From the NCBI RefSeq assembly GCF_902859695.1, contig NZ_CADIJL010000007.1, positions 1-64,000 on the forward strand: a stretch of 64,000 nucleotides of DNA, in the 5' to 3' direction. The notes beneath the pieces are model-generated. The model was not told the origin of the DNA. It saw only the letters and a program-made list of their open reading frames with translations, and did not search any database. A program made the position numbers and the translations under genes. This document shows positions 34,130 to 43,683 of the stretch, one piece after another (position 1 is the stretch's first letter; each line of letters starts with the position of its first letter). The DNA comes from Achromobacter ruhlandii. Its GTDB lineage: Bacteria; Pseudomonadota; Gammaproteobacteria; Burkholderiales; Burkholderiaceae_B.

Positions 34130-35347
34130 ATGAAACAGGTATGGCGCAATTGCCAGGCGGCGACGATGGCCGGCGGGCGGTATGCGGTGATCGAGCGGGC
34201 CGCGCTGGTGACGCGCGGCGAGCGTATCGAATGGATCGGCCCGGAACAGGCGCTGCCCGGTGGCATCGATGCGCCCGAGCATGACCTGGGCGGCGCCTGG
34301 GTGACGCCGGGGCTGATCGACTGCCATACCCATCTGGTGTTCGGCGGCAATCGCAGCCAGGAGTTCGAGCAGCGCCTGCAGGGGGTGGACTACGCGGCGA
34401 TCGCGGCCCAGGGCGGCGGCATCGCCAGCACGGTGCGCGCCACCCGCGAGGCCACCGAGCAGGCGCTGTATGCCAGCGCCCGATTGCGCGCGCTGCAGCT
34501 GCTGCGCGACGGTGTCACCACGCTGGAGATCAAGTCCGGCTATGGCCTGGACCTGCCCAACGAGCGCAAGATGCTGCGGGTAGCGCGCCAGCTGGGACAG
34601 ACGCTGCCGCTGACCGTGCGCGCCACTTGCCTGGCGGCGCACGCGCTGCCGCCGGAATTCGCCGGCCGCGCCGATGACTACATCGACGAGGTCGCGCGCC
34701 GCATGCTGCCGGTGCTGGCGGCCGAGGGTCTGGTGGATGCCGTGGACGCGTTCTGCGAGCACCTGGCGTTCTCGCCCGCGCAGGTGGAACGGGTGTTCCA
34801 GGCCGCGGCCCAGCTGGGCCTGCCGGTCAAGCTGCACGCCGAGCAACTGTCGTCGCTGCACGGCGCCAGCCTGGCCGCGCGTCATGGCGCGCTGTCCGCC
34901 GATCACCTGGAATACCTGACCGAAGCGGATGTGCGCGCCATGGCCGCGGCCGGCACGGTGGCGGTGCTGCTGCCGGGCGCGTTCTATGCCCTGCGCGAAA
35001 CGCAAGTGCCGCCCGTCGACCTGCTGCGCCGCCATGGGGTGCCCATCGCGATCTCCAGCGACCTGAATCCGGGCACGTCTCCGGCCCTGTCGCTGCGGCT
35101 GATGCTGAGCATGGCGTGCACGCTGTTCCGGCTCACGCCCGAGGAGGCGCTGGCCGGCGCCACCGTTCATGCGGCGCGCGCGCTCGGCCTGCAGGCCAGC
35201 CATGGCGTGCTGGCTGCCGGCATGGTCGCGGATTTCGTGGCGTGGGAGATCTCGCATCCGGCCGAGCTGGCGTACTGGATCGGCGGCGAGCTGCCCAAGC
35301 GGGTCATCCGCCATGGCCAGCAGGTCTGCGCGACCACGCTGGCCTGA
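34130..35347 (+). CDS. hutI: Imidazolonepropionase
   Basis: 405 residues, amidohydrolase superfamily. It hydrolyses 4-imidazolone-5-propionate to N-formimino-L-glutamate. Metal ligands lie in [12 protein letters not shown], with further motifs [34 protein letters not shown] and SDLNPGTSP. It is the last hut gene in the cluster; the MCP gene converges from the other side. The next step (HutF deiminase, or HutG formiminoglutamase) has no gene here. Confidence 0.96.
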   Translation: MKQVWRNCQAATMAGGRYAVIERAALVTRGERIEWIGPEQALPGGIDAPEHDLGGAWVTPGLIDCHTHLVFGGNRSQEFEQRLQGVDYAAIAAQGGGIASTVRATREATEQALYASARLRALQLLRDGVTTLEIKSGYGLDLPNERKMLRVARQLGQTLPLTVRATCLAAHALPPEFAGRADDYIDEVARRMLPVLAAEGLVDAVDAFCEHLAFSPAQVERVFQAAAQLGLPVKLHAEQLSSLHGASLAARHGALSADHLEYLTEADVRAMAAAGTVAVLLPGAFYALRETQVPPVDLLRRHGVPIAISSDLNPGTSPALSLRLMLSMACTLFRLTPEEALAGATVHAARALGLQASHGVLAAGMVADFVAWEISHPAELAYWIGGELPKRVIRHGQQVCATTLA

Positions 35348-35357
35348 AGCGGGCGCA

Positions 35358-35386
35358 CGGCCGCGCCGGCGACGCCGGCACGGCCG
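35358..35386. terminator. Putative bidirectional terminator between hutI and the MCP gene
   Basis: A long GC stem is formed by CGGCCG-C-GCCGGC and GCCGGC-A-CGGCCG around GAC. It sits between convergent genes. No long T-run follows on either strand, so strength is uncertain. Confidence 0.55.
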
Positions 35387-35396
35387 CAACGGCGTT

Positions 35397-37016
35397 TCAG
35401 GCCGACAGCGCCAGCCGCTCGCGCACCGGCAGGGTCCGCTGTTCGTGGTCGAGCACGCTGGCCGGCAGCCGGAAGATGCTGACCGAATGCTGCAGCCGCT
35501 GGGCCTGTGCTTCCAGCGACGCCGCGGCGGCGGCGGCCTGTTCGACCAGCGCCGCGTTCTGCTGCGTGACCTGGTCCATCTGCGTCACCGCGGTGTTGAC
35601 CTGGTCGATGCCCGTGACCTGTTCGTGCGAGGCGGTGGCGATGTCTCCGACCAGCATGGTGAGCCTTTCGATGGCTGCCTGGATTTCCGCCATGGTGCGG
35701 CCGGCCGTCTCCACCTGCGCCGCGCCGGCCTGCACCGTCGCGCCCGAGGCGCCCAGCAGTTGCTTGATCTCCTTGGCGGCGCTGGCGCTGCGCTGCGCCA
35801 GCGAGCGCACTTCGCCCGCCACCACCGCGAAGCCCTTGCCTTGCTCACCGGCGCGCGCGGCTTCCACGGCGGCGTTCAGGGCCAGGATGTTGGTCTGGAA
35901 AGCGATGCCGTCGATCACGCCGACGATGTCCTCGATGCGCCCGGAGTCCTGTGCGATCTCGCGCATGGTGGCCACCGCGCTCTGCACCGCAGCGCCGCCG
36001 CGACGGGCGACGTCCGACGCTTCGGCGGCCATGGCATTGGCCTGGCGCGCGTTGTCGGCGTTGCTGGTGACGGTGGACAACAGTTGCTCCATGCTCGCCG
36101 CGGTTTCCTCGAGCGACGCGGCCTGCTGTTCGGTGCGGCTGGACAGGTCCTGGTTGCCGGCCGCGATTTCGCTGGAACCGGTGTTGATTTCGGCCACGCC
36201 GTCGCGCACCGCGTGCACGGTGCGCACCAGGCTGGACTGCATCTCCTGCAGATAGGGAATGAGCTGGCCGACGCAGTTGCCGCCGAAGGGGGCGATGGGC
36301 GCGGTCAGGTCGCCGCTGGCGATGTGCTGGAAGTGCCGCTTGATATCGTTGAGCGGCTGCCGCACGAAGCGCACCACGTAGCGGTCGCCCAGGAACAGCA
36401 GCAGCAGGGTGATCCCCAGCAGGATGCCGATGCCGAGGTAGGCGCGCTGGCGCGCGGCGACCGCGCTGACGATCAACGTGTCCTCGCGCTCGCGGGCATA
36501 GGCTTCATACTTTTCCATGCTCTCGCCAAAGGCCCGGCTGGCCGCAATGATCGGACCGGCGGCGTGGGCGCGCGCCTTTTCGATGTCATCCGCCGCAAGG
36601 AATTTGCGTTGCATGGCTATGCCTTCGACAAGGCTGTCGAATCCACGCTGCAGCGGCTCCAGGATGTCGGCGGGGGCGTCGTCACGCGCCGTTGCCAGGA
36701 ATGCGGCCTGGTGCTTGCGCGCCAGGTCCAGTGCCGCGTCGATGCCGCGGTTTTCCTCGGCGGCGGGGCCGGGCAGGCCGTCGCGCGCGTATTCCAGCTG
36801 GCGGGATAGGCGCAGCCGCGCCCGCATGACCTGGTCGTTCACGCGGGAAAGTGATGAAACTTCGTTCAGGAGTTCATAGCTGTCGGCGAGCGCCTCGCCC
36901 GCGCCACGCAGCCCATTTACGCTGATGGCCGACTGGCCTGCCAGCAGGACGCTGATGATGAGCAGGGTGCTCAGGATCATGCGGCGGATGGTGATGTCTT
37001 TCAGGAACTGTGTCAT
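35397..37016 (-). CDS. Methyl-accepting chemotaxis protein
   Basis: 539 residues with Tar/Tsr-like layout: helix 1 at about 11-33, a four-helix-bundle-type periplasmic sensor at about 34-190, helix 2 at about 191-212, a HAMP domain, and a cytoplasmic signalling hairpin. The methylation region ([21 protein letters not shown]) and the hairpin tip ([36 protein letters not shown]) are intact. The C terminus (VRERLALSA) lacks the NWETF-type pentapeptide that docks CheR/CheB in high-abundance receptors. The ligand is unknown; proximity to hut may be chance. Confidence 0.93.
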   Translation of the reverse strand: MTQFLKDITIRRMILSTLLIISVLLAGQSAISVNGLRGAGEALADSYELLNEVSSLSRVNDQVMRARLRLSRQLEYARDGLPGPAAEENRGIDAALDLARKHQAAFLATARDDAPADILEPLQRGFDSLVEGIAMQRKFLAADDIEKARAHAAGPIIAASRAFGESMEKYEAYAREREDTLIVSAVAARQRAYLGIGILLGITLLLLFLGDRYVVRFVRQPLNDIKRHFQHIASGDLTAPIAPFGGNCVGQLIPYLQEMQSSLVRTVHAVRDGVAEINTGSSEIAAGNQDLSSRTEQQAASLEETAASMEQLLSTVTSNADNARQANAMAAEASDVARRGGAAVQSAVATMREIAQDSGRIEDIVGVIDGIAFQTNILALNAAVEAARAGEQGKGFAVVAGEVRSLAQRSASAAKEIKQLLGASGATVQAGAAQVETAGRTMAEIQAAIERLTMLVGDIATASHEQVTGIDQVNTAVTQMDQVTQQNAALVEQAAAAAASLEAQAQRLQHSVSIFRLPASVLDHEQRTLPVRERLALSA

Positions 37017-37028
37017 ACGCGTCGTTCT

Positions 37029-37053
37029 GGGGTGTAGGAGACTGCTACACCCC
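37029..37053. repeat. Inverted repeat upstream of the MCP gene
   Basis: GGGGTGTAG and CTACACCCC form perfect 9-bp arms around GAGACTG, 12 bp before the MCP start codon. In the MCP transcript this would fold next to the ribosome-binding site. It is not followed by a T-run, so it is more likely an operator or an RNA structure than a terminator of the MFS gene upstream. Confidence 0.5.
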
Positions 37054-37160
37054 GGACAACGGCCCCGCCCGATCGATATTTAGCCGGTGTTGCACATCTT
37101 ACGTATATGTCTGGCGGCCCATGATTTATAACGCCACAAAGCGCAATAAATGCCGAGAAT

Positions 37161-38570
37161 TCAGCGGGCGGCGGGCAATTCGGCCGGCTCGACCGCGCCG
37201 AAGCGCAGCCGCGCGAAACTGGCCAGGCTGGCCAGCGCGGCGCACAGCCCGCCCAGCCACAGCGCCATCACGGCGCCGTGGCTGCTGGACACGTTGAAGC
37301 AGGCCGCCACCAGGGCCGCGCCGCTGGCCTGGCCCAGCAGCCGCACGGTGCCGATCATGCCGCTGGCGCCGCCCGCGCGCGAAGGCGGCGCCGAGGTCAT
37401 GATGGCGCGCAGGTTGGGCGACTGGAAAAAGCCGAAGCCGGCGCCGCACAGCGCCATGCGCCACGAGATATCCCAGGCCGATGGCGCCGCCGGCAGCAGG
37501 GCCAGCGAGGCCATGCCCAGGGCCAGCAGCGCCAGCCCCACGCCGCCCAGCATGCCCGCCGGATAGTGGTCCGACAGGCGCCCGGCGATGGGCGCCATGA
37601 ACGCCACCACCACCGGCCAGGGCGTGATGAGAAAACCGGTATGCACCTGGGTGTAGCCAAGCCCCGTCTGGAACAGGAACGGCAGCGACACGAATGCCAG
37701 CGCCTGCGCCGCGAAGGCGCAGACCGCGGTGGCGGCGGACAGGGCGAACAACGGGCGGCGCAGCAGGTCGACCGCCAGGATCGGCGCCGGGTGGCCGGCC
37801 TGGCGCCGCATCAGCAGCCACAGGCTGGCGGCCGCCAGGCCCCACTCCAGCGTGACGCGCTGCCACGGCGCGCTGTGCGCCAGTTCGTTCGAGCCCAGTA
37901 CGAACAGCCCCAGTGTCAGCGCGCACAGCGCCGCCGCCAGGCCGTCGAAGCCGTGCGGCGCGCGCGTGGTCTGCGGCAACCCGCGCAGGCCCAGCCCCAC
38001 GGCCAGCAGGCCGATCGGCACGTTGATCAGGAACAGCCAGTGCCATGACCCCAGCAGCAGGATGGCGGATGCCGCGGTGGGCCCGGCGGCGAACGACAGG
38101 CCCACCACCATCGCGTTCAGGCCCATGCCGCGCCCCAGCACCGGCGCGGGATAGATGAAGCGCAGCAAGGCCGCGTTCACGCTCATGACGCCGGCCGCGC
38201 CCAGCCCCTGCAGGATGCGGGCCGCGACCAGCACCGGCAGCGACGGCGCCAGCCCACAGGCCAGCGAGGACAGCGTGAACACCACGATGCCGACCATGTA
38301 GACGCGGCGATGCCCGAGGATTTCGCCCAGCGCCGCGGCCGGCAGCAGGCCCGCGACCATCGCCAGCTGGTAGCCGCTGATGACCCAGATGGAGCCGGCG
38401 TCGCTGGCCCGCAGGTCGCGCGCGATGGTGGGCAGCGCGGTGTTGGCGATGGCGGTGTCCAGGCTGGCCATGCAGACGGCCAGCATCACGGCCAGCAACG
38501 CGCCCAGGCGTTCTGACGCAGGCAGGCCCTGGCCCGCGGGGTGGATGGTGTTGCGTGAGAAGGAGAACAT
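37161..38570 (-). CDS. DHA2-type (EmrB/QacA-like) MFS drug exporter
   Basis: 469 residues from the ATG at 38570 (MFSFSRNTIHPAG). The early motif MASLDTAIANTALPTIARDL is motif D1 of 14-helix DHA2 exporters, and GHRRVYMVG is motif A. Motif C appears in the form LNAMVVGLSFAAGPTAASAIL. About 14 hydrophobic segments can be counted. It probably expels hydrophobic toxic compounds in exchange for protons. No membrane-fusion partner or regulator is adjacent. The upstream in-frame stretch to 38654 is not conserved-looking and is excluded. Confidence 0.88.
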   Translation of the reverse strand: MFSFSRNTIHPAGQGLPASERLGALLAVMLAVCMASLDTAIANTALPTIARDLRASDAGSIWVISGYQLAMVAGLLPAAALGEILGHRRVYMVGIVVFTLSSLACGLAPSLPVLVAARILQGLGAAGVMSVNAALLRFIYPAPVLGRGMGLNAMVVGLSFAAGPTAASAILLLGSWHWLFLINVPIGLLAVGLGLRGLPQTTRAPHGFDGLAAALCALTLGLFVLGSNELAHSAPWQRVTLEWGLAAASLWLLMRRQAGHPAPILAVDLLRRPLFALSAATAVCAFAAQALAFVSLPFLFQTGLGYTQVHTGFLITPWPVVVAFMAPIAGRLSDHYPAGMLGGVGLALLALGMASLALLPAAPSAWDISWRMALCGAGFGFFQSPNLRAIMTSAPPSRAGGASGMIGTVRLLGQASGAALVAACFNVSSSHGAVMALWLGGLCAALASLASFARLRFGAVEPAELPAAR

Positions 38571-39054
38571 GGGATGCCGCGGCAAGGCGCCGGGGCGCGG
38601 GAGGCCGCCGGCTGTGGGGGTGAGCGTTGATTCTAGTGCGACATGCCGATTCAACGCTTCGTCAGGCGCGGCCGTGCCGCCGGCGCGTGTCCGTGGCCGC
38701 GGCGCCTGATTATCAGATCGTCCGCGGATAATGCGACCGGGCGGTCACTTTCCCCTGCGGCGGGATAATCATCGAAGCATAATATCCTTGCCGGAAAGCT
38801 CTCGAGCATTTGAATATCGGTTACTAATTGAAATTCTCTAGTGTGCTGAATTACAACAAATTATCCAATCTCGCCTTAATCGTGTTTTCATAGGGAAAAT
38901 TCAGTTTGTTGCCCTTGTTTTTTAATCCGATTGGTGAGAAGTGGTAAGTGCCAGGGGATTTGGTTTAAACAGATTGTGCCGCGCCGGTTTATTGGCCTTA
39001 CCATGATTCTTCACGCAGGTCTGACAGTGCAGCAGTATTTCGTGGGAGTGATTC
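38571..39054. promoter_or_regulatory. Long AT-rich leader upstream of the pilus operon
   Basis: This 484-bp stretch has no credible gene. From about 38,760 to 39,010 it is strikingly AT-rich compared with the rest of the window. It contains GGATAAT twice (38725-38731, 38763-38769), further ATAAT elements, and a T6 run near 38,916. Such leaders in front of fimbrial operons often carry silencer and activator sites. I could not fix promoter boxes, and I see no homopolymeric C/G tract of the Bordetella fim phase-variation type. Confidence 0.5.
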
Positions 39055-39570
39055 ATGAAACGCTTGTCCTTGTGCGCGACGACTCTGACTTTGACACTGG
39101 CGCTGGCCGGGGCGTGGCCGGGGGCCGCGCAGGCCCAGACCACGGCCAACATGACCGTGACGCTGACCATTACCGCGAACTGCACCATCGGCGCGAATAA
39201 TCTGAATTTTGGCAGTCATGGGGTGCTCAGCACGGCGCTGACCAACACCACCACGGTCAATGTCACCTGCACCAACACCACGCCGTATACCGTGGGCCTG
39301 AGCGCCGGCACCGGCACCGGCTCCACCTTCGCCACTCGCTATATGCAGGGCACCACCACGGGTAACACGACGTCCGTCGTGTCTTATCAGCTGTACCAGC
39401 CCGCGCCCAACCAGACCGTGGTCTGGGGCGACACGGGCACCGCGGATCGGGTCGGCGGCACCGGCAACGGTTCGGCGCAGGCGTTGACGGTGAATGGCAC
39501 CGTGCCCTCGCAGACCACGCCCGCGCCGGATACCTATTCGTCCACCGTCACCGCCACGGTGTACTTCTAG
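39055..39570 (+). CDS. Major pilin, spore-coat-U (SCPU/CsuA-B-like) domain
   Basis: 171 residues. A signal peptide (about 1-27, ending AQAQ) is followed by a single SCPU domain rich in Thr/Asn/Gly. Cysteines in TANCTIG and VTCTNTTPY probably form the disulfide of this pilin fold. The ending STVTATVYF is the typical last beta strand. This is the major subunit of an archaic chaperone-usher pilus, placed first in the operon as CsuA/B is in Acinetobacter. Donor-strand complementation would use its N-terminal extension (TTANMTVTLTI). Confidence 0.88.
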   Translation: MKRLSLCATTLTLTLALAGAWPGAAQAQTTANMTVTLTITANCTIGANNLNFGSHGVLSTALTNTTTVNVTCTNTTPYTVGLSAGTGTGSTFATRYMQGTTTGNTTSVVSYQLYQPAPNQTVVWGDTGTADRVGGTGNGSAQALTVNGTVPSQTTPAPDTYSSTVTATVYF

Positions 39571-40295
39571 TGGCCCGCGCGCTCCGCAGGCTGGCCGGCG
39601 CGATATTGACGGTGGCGATCAGCCTGGCGGCCCAGTCCGTCCAGGCCGCCACCCTGCAGATTTCCCCCGTGCTGGTGGACCTGGCGCCGCAACAGGGCGC
39701 CACCGGCATCCTGTTGCGCAACCCGGGCACGACGCCGATCTACGGCCAGGTGCGCGTCTATGCCTGGGATCAGGCGCAGGGCGACGATGTGCTGACGCCC
39801 ACTCAGGAGATCCAGGCCAGTCCGCCGATCATCCAGGTGCCGCCCAATGGCGAACAGCTGGTGCGGCTGGTGCGGCTCGGCAAGGACCTGGCGCCGGTCG
39901 AGCAAAGCTACCGGCTGGTGATCGACGAGATTCCCGATCCCTCCACGCCGCTGGTCAATGGCGTGGTGCTGCGCATGCGCTATTCCGTGCCGGTGTTCGT
40001 GGCCGGCGCCACGCCGGAGCCCGCGCCGGCCTTGGCCTGGCACCTGTCGCGGCAGGGCAGGGAATGGGTCCTGCGGCTGGACAACAGCGGTACCCGCTAT
40101 GCGCAGGTGGCGTCGCTGCAATTGCTGTCCGGCGCCGACGCGCCGCTGGCGAAAGTGGACGGCCTGCTGGGATACGCCCTGGCCCGCCGCGAGCGGCAGT
40201 GGCGCTTTCCCGCCAAACACGATGCGGCCGGCCAGATCAGGATCCGGGCCCTGGTGAACGGCAGTCCCGTCACCATCACGCCGCGAGTCGACTGA
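39570..40295 (+). CDS. Periplasmic pilus chaperone (CsuC-like, PapD fold)
   Basis: 241 residues beginning with GTG 39570, whose first base is the last base of the pilin stop TAG. A signal peptide (about 1-27, ending VQAA) precedes two immunoglobulin-like domains. LQISPVLVDLAPQQGATGILLRN is the chaperone strand A/B region, and SYRLVIDEIP the conserved strand E-F motif. It folds and delivers pilin subunits to the usher. Confidence 0.9.
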   Translation: MARALRRLAGAILTVAISLAAQSVQAATLQISPVLVDLAPQQGATGILLRNPGTTPIYGQVRVYAWDQAQGDDVLTPTQEIQASPPIIQVPPNGEQLVRLVRLGKDLAPVEQSYRLVIDEIPDPSTPLVNGVVLRMRYSVPVFVAGATPEPAPALAWHLSRQGREWVLRLDNSGTRYAQVASLQLLSGADAPLAKVDGLLGYALARRERQWRFPAKHDAAGQIRIRALVNGSPVTITPRVD

Positions 40296-40345
40296 CTGAT
40301 TGCGTCCCGCGCCGCCTGCGCGCGCGGGGTAAGAGAAGGCAGCCC

Positions 40346-42691
40346 ATGGCAGTACGCGCGATCCGTGCTTGCGGGCGCTGCGCCTGCCGCCTCGCGCTCA
40401 CACTGTCCGGCGCGACGGCGGTGGCGGCGGATTTGCCCATCCAACTGGTGTCGTTCGGCAATATCGCCGAGCGCGATGTCTATTTGGAGGTGAGTATCAA
40501 CGGCGTCAACACCACGCAACTGCTGCGCTTTCGCGACGCGCAGGGCCGGCTGTCCGCCAGTCCCGGCGCGCTGGGTTCGGTCGGCGTGGATGTGGGCAAG
40601 CTGGGCGCGCCGCGCGACAGCCAGGTCCCGCTCGATGACATCGCCGGCCTGCGCTATACCTACAACGCCGCCATGCAGACGGTGAACCTGGTGGTGCCGG
40701 ACGCGCTGCGCCGGCCGTTCGAGGTGGACACCCGCGGCTTGCCGCGGACACCGCGCGCGACCTCGGGCCGCGGGCTGATCCTGAACTACGAGGCCTATGC
40801 GCAGACCGATGCCTACAGCAAGGTGTCGATGTACACGGAGCAGCGCTATTTCGATCCACATGGCACCTTGAACAACACCGGCACCGCCTACCTGGGGGGG
40901 CGCGCCGACCGCTACATCCGCTATGACACCTACTGGACCCATTCCGACCAGGACAGCCTGCGCACCCTGCGGATCGGCGACACCATCACCTCGTCGCTGA
41001 ACTGGTCGCGCTCGGTGCGCGTGGCCGGCATCCAGTGGGGGCGCAACTTCGCGCTGCGCCCCGACCTGGTGACGTTTCCCGTGTCGTCGCTGAGCGCCTC
41101 GTCGGTGGTGCCCTCCTCCGTGTCGCTATACGTCAACGGCGTGCAGCAGTATTCGGGCAACGTGCCGGCCGGCCCGTTCGTGGTCAACCAGATTCCGGGC
41201 ATCACCGGCTCGGGCCAGGCCACGCTCGTCACGCGCGATGCGCTGGGACGCAGCGTCAGCACCTCGGTGCCGCTCTACATTGATACGCGCATGCTGGCGG
41301 CCGGCCTGTCCAGTTACTCCATCGAAGCGGGCGTGGCGCGGCGCCAGTTCAGCGTGCGCTCGTTCGACTACGACAAGCGCCCGGCCCTCACCGCGTCGGG
41401 GCGCTACGGCCTGGATGACGCGCTGACGCTGGAAGGGCATACGGAGATGAGCGCCGGCGTCTACAACGTCGGCGCCGGCGCGTTCGTCAGACTGGGGCAG
41501 GCCGGCGTCATCAACGGCGCGCTGTCCGGCAGCGCTGGCCACGACAACGGCGGCCAGGTCAGTCTGGGCTACCAATACGTGGAGCCGGCCTTCAGCGTGG
41601 AATTGCAGACGGTGCGCGCCCTGGGGGACTACGGCGACCTGGGTTCGCGCGAGGATGTGCCGGTGCCGCGGCAGACCGACCGGGTCACCTTCTCGCTGCC
41701 GCTGACCCAGTCGCAGAGCGTCGCGCTGAGCTACATCGGCTTTCGCATGCCGCAGGTGCCGGCCGCCCGTATCGGGTCGGCCTCGTACACCGCCAACCTG
41801 CACAGCCGGGTGTCCATGAACGTCAGCGCGTACAACGATTTCGCGCAGGCCAATTCGCACGGTGTCTATCTGGGCTTTTCCATTCTGCTGGGCGACAACA
41901 CCCAGGTCAATGCCTCGGTCGGCCGGCAGGGTGAGCAGGGCATCTACAGCGTCGGCGCGCAGCGCAATGTGGACTACGGCGGCGGCTGGGGCTGGGGCGT
42001 CGAGAACGGGCGCAGCGGCGCCATGCAGTACAACCAGGGCAAGGTGCAGTTCCTGGGCCGCTATGGCCAGCTGACCGCGCTCGGCCAGGACTACGGCGGA
42101 CGCAGCCAGGCCGCGGTGCAGGCGGTCGGCGCGCTGGTGTTGATGGACGGCGCCTTGACGCCATCGCGCCGCATCAACGACGGCTTCGCGCTGGTCAGCA
42201 CCGACGGCACGCCGGATGTGGCGGTGCTGCACGAGAACCGCAAGCTGGGCCGGACCAACAGCGCCGGCCATCTGTTGGTGCCGGATCTGAATTCCTACCA
42301 GGCCAACCGCCTGTCGATCGATCCGGACGAGCTGCCGGTGGACATGAAGCTGGAGACGACCAAGGCCGTGGTGGTGCCGCAGGCGGGCTCCGGCGTGCTG
42401 GTCAAGTTCGAACTGCAGCGCTATGCGGCGGCGTCGGTCATCCTGCACCTGCCGGACGGCGGCGTCCTGCCCGTGGGCGCGCGCGTGGCGCACGTCGAAA
42501 GCGGCAAGCAGTCGGTGGTGGGCTACGACGGCATCGCTTTCGTGGAGGACCTGCAGGCCGACAACCACCTGCGCGTCCAGGGCGGCGGGGTGTCGTGCGC
42601 GGTGGATTTCCCGTACCGGCACGACCCGGCGCGGCCGCTGCCCACGCTCGGGCCATTCATCTGCCAGCCGTTCAAGGAACCGGGCCAATGA
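40346..42691 (+). CDS. Outer-membrane pilus usher (CsuD-like)
   Basis: 781 residues from the ATG at 40346 with AAGAGAAGG upstream. A signal peptide ends near VAADLP. An N-terminal subunit-binding domain (to about 120) is followed by a 24-strand beta-barrel with a plug, and ends in C-terminal domains with a cysteine pair (VSCAVDFP and FICQPF). Recognisable usher motifs are SLYVNGVQQYSGNVPAGPFVVNQIP and FTSPlike strands around NQIPGITGSGQATLVTRDALGR. It is the assembly platform for the pilus. Its stop overlaps the start of the adhesin gene (ATGA). Confidence 0.92.
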   Translation: MAVRAIRACGRCACRLALTLSGATAVAADLPIQLVSFGNIAERDVYLEVSINGVNTTQLLRFRDAQGRLSASPGALGSVGVDVGKLGAPRDSQVPLDDIAGLRYTYNAAMQTVNLVVPDALRRPFEVDTRGLPRTPRATSGRGLILNYEAYAQTDAYSKVSMYTEQRYFDPHGTLNNTGTAYLGGRADRYIRYDTYWTHSDQDSLRTLRIGDTITSSLNWSRSVRVAGIQWGRNFALRPDLVTFPVSSLSASSVVPSSVSLYVNGVQQYSGNVPAGPFVVNQIPGITGSGQATLVTRDALGRSVSTSVPLYIDTRMLAAGLSSYSIEAGVARRQFSVRSFDYDKRPALTASGRYGLDDALTLEGHTEMSAGVYNVGAGAFVRLGQAGVINGALSGSAGHDNGGQVSLGYQYVEPAFSVELQTVRALGDYGDLGSREDVPVPRQTDRVTFSLPLTQSQSVALSYIGFRMPQVPAARIGSASYTANLHSRVSMNVSAYNDFAQANSHGVYLGFSILLGDNTQVNASVGRQGEQGIYSVGAQRNVDYGGGWGWGVENGRSGAMQYNQGKVQFLGRYGQLTALGQDYGGRSQAAVQAVGALVLMDGALTPSRRINDGFALVSTDGTPDVAVLHENRKLGRTNSAGHLLVPDLNSYQANRLSIDPDELPVDMKLETTKAVVVPQAGSGVLVKFELQRYAAASVILHLPDGGVLPVGARVAHVESGKQSVVGYDGIAFVEDLQADNHLRVQGGGVSCAVDFPYRHDPARPLPTLGPFICQPFKEPGQ

Positions 42692-43683
42692 AGTCGATCC
42701 TGTTGATCCTGTCGCTGCTGCTGGGCGCGGGCGCAGCCGCGGATGCCAGGGCCACCTCGTGTTCGCTGGGCGCCGCGACCACCGGCACGGTCAACTTCGG
42801 CGCCGTCAATCCGCTGCTCTCCGCCGATACCTTCGCCGACAGCAACAGCGTGGCGGTGACGTGCAATTTCACGGCGCTGGCGTTCGGCGCGCGGCTGTGC
42901 TTTTCGGCCGGCGTGGGCACCACCAGTCCCTCGACGGCCGCGCGCGCGCTGGGCGCGGGCAGCTATCGCATGAATTACAACCTGTACACCGACAGCGGCC
43001 ATAGCCAGGTCTGGAGCAGCGCGACCACCTCCGCTCCGACCTCCGTCCTGCTGGCCGGTCCGGTATTGACGACCGGTCCGGCGTCGACCTCGTTCTCCTA
43101 CTACGCGAAGCTGCCGGGCGGACAGACCTCCGTTTCGACTATCGGCAATGCCAACACCCTGTACAGCGAGACCTACAGCACCACTGTCCGTGTCGACATC
43201 GCCTGGGGGTTGCTGTCGACCCTGCTGGTGAACTGCCCCATCGCGGCGCCCAGCCAGACCTTGTTCGTGCCGCTGACCGTGCAGGCCACGGTGCAGAAGA
43301 ACTGCAGCGTCAATACCGCCAGCAATCTGACGTTTCCACCGCAGGGCCTGCTGAACCAGGCGGTGACCGGCAGCGGACAGATCACCGTGCGTTGCACCAA
43401 CAACAATGCCTTCGCGGTGGCGATCAACGGCGGCACGGTGGCCAACAACGTGATGGCGCGCAAGATGAAGCACGCGACCGCCGCCGACACGGTCGGCTAC
43501 CAGCTGTACCAGGATGCCAACTACGCGACCGTCTGGGGCGACGGGGTGACCGGCGGCACGACGTTCAATGGCACGGGCACTGGCGCCAACCAGGCGTTCA
43601 CGGTCTATGGCCGGGTGCCCGCGCAGGCCACGCCTCGCCCCGGCAACTACAGCGACACCGTCCTGGTCACGATCACGTTTTGA
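42688..43683 (+). CDS. Two-domain SCPU tip adhesin (CsuE-like)
   Basis: 331 residues. A signal peptide (about 1-24) is followed by two tandem SCPU domains (about 25-180 and 190-331). Each has a paired-cysteine pilin layout (TSCSLGAAT/VTCNF; KNCSVNT/VRCTNN). The second domain ends in YSDTVLVTITF, closely like the single-domain pilin. CsuE of Acinetobacter, the tip adhesin of archaic pili, has the same two-domain build. It is the last gene of the operon. Its 3' end overlaps the convergent PF10136 gene by 11 bp. Confidence 0.87.
   Translation: MKSILLILSLLLGAGAAADARATSCSLGAATTGTVNFGAVNPLLSADTFADSNSVAVTCNFTALAFGARLCFSAGVGTTSPSTAARALGAGSYRMNYNLYTDSGHSQVWSSATTSAPTSVLLAGPVLTTGPASTSFSYYAKLPGGQTSVSTIGNANTLYSETYSTTVRVDIAWGLLSTLLVNCPIAAPSQTLFVPLTVQATVQKNCSVNTASNLTFPPQGLLNQAVTGSGQITVRCTNNNAFAVAINGGTVANNVMARKMKHATAADTVGYQLYQDANYATVWGDGVTGGTTFNGTGTGANQAFTVYGRVPAQATPRPGNYSDTVLVTITF

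Noticed and set aside
38931..39200. 89-codon frame in the pilus leader
   Set aside because: It runs out of frame into the pilin gene, its second half is a shadow of the pilin, and its start lies in AT-rich non-coding sequence.
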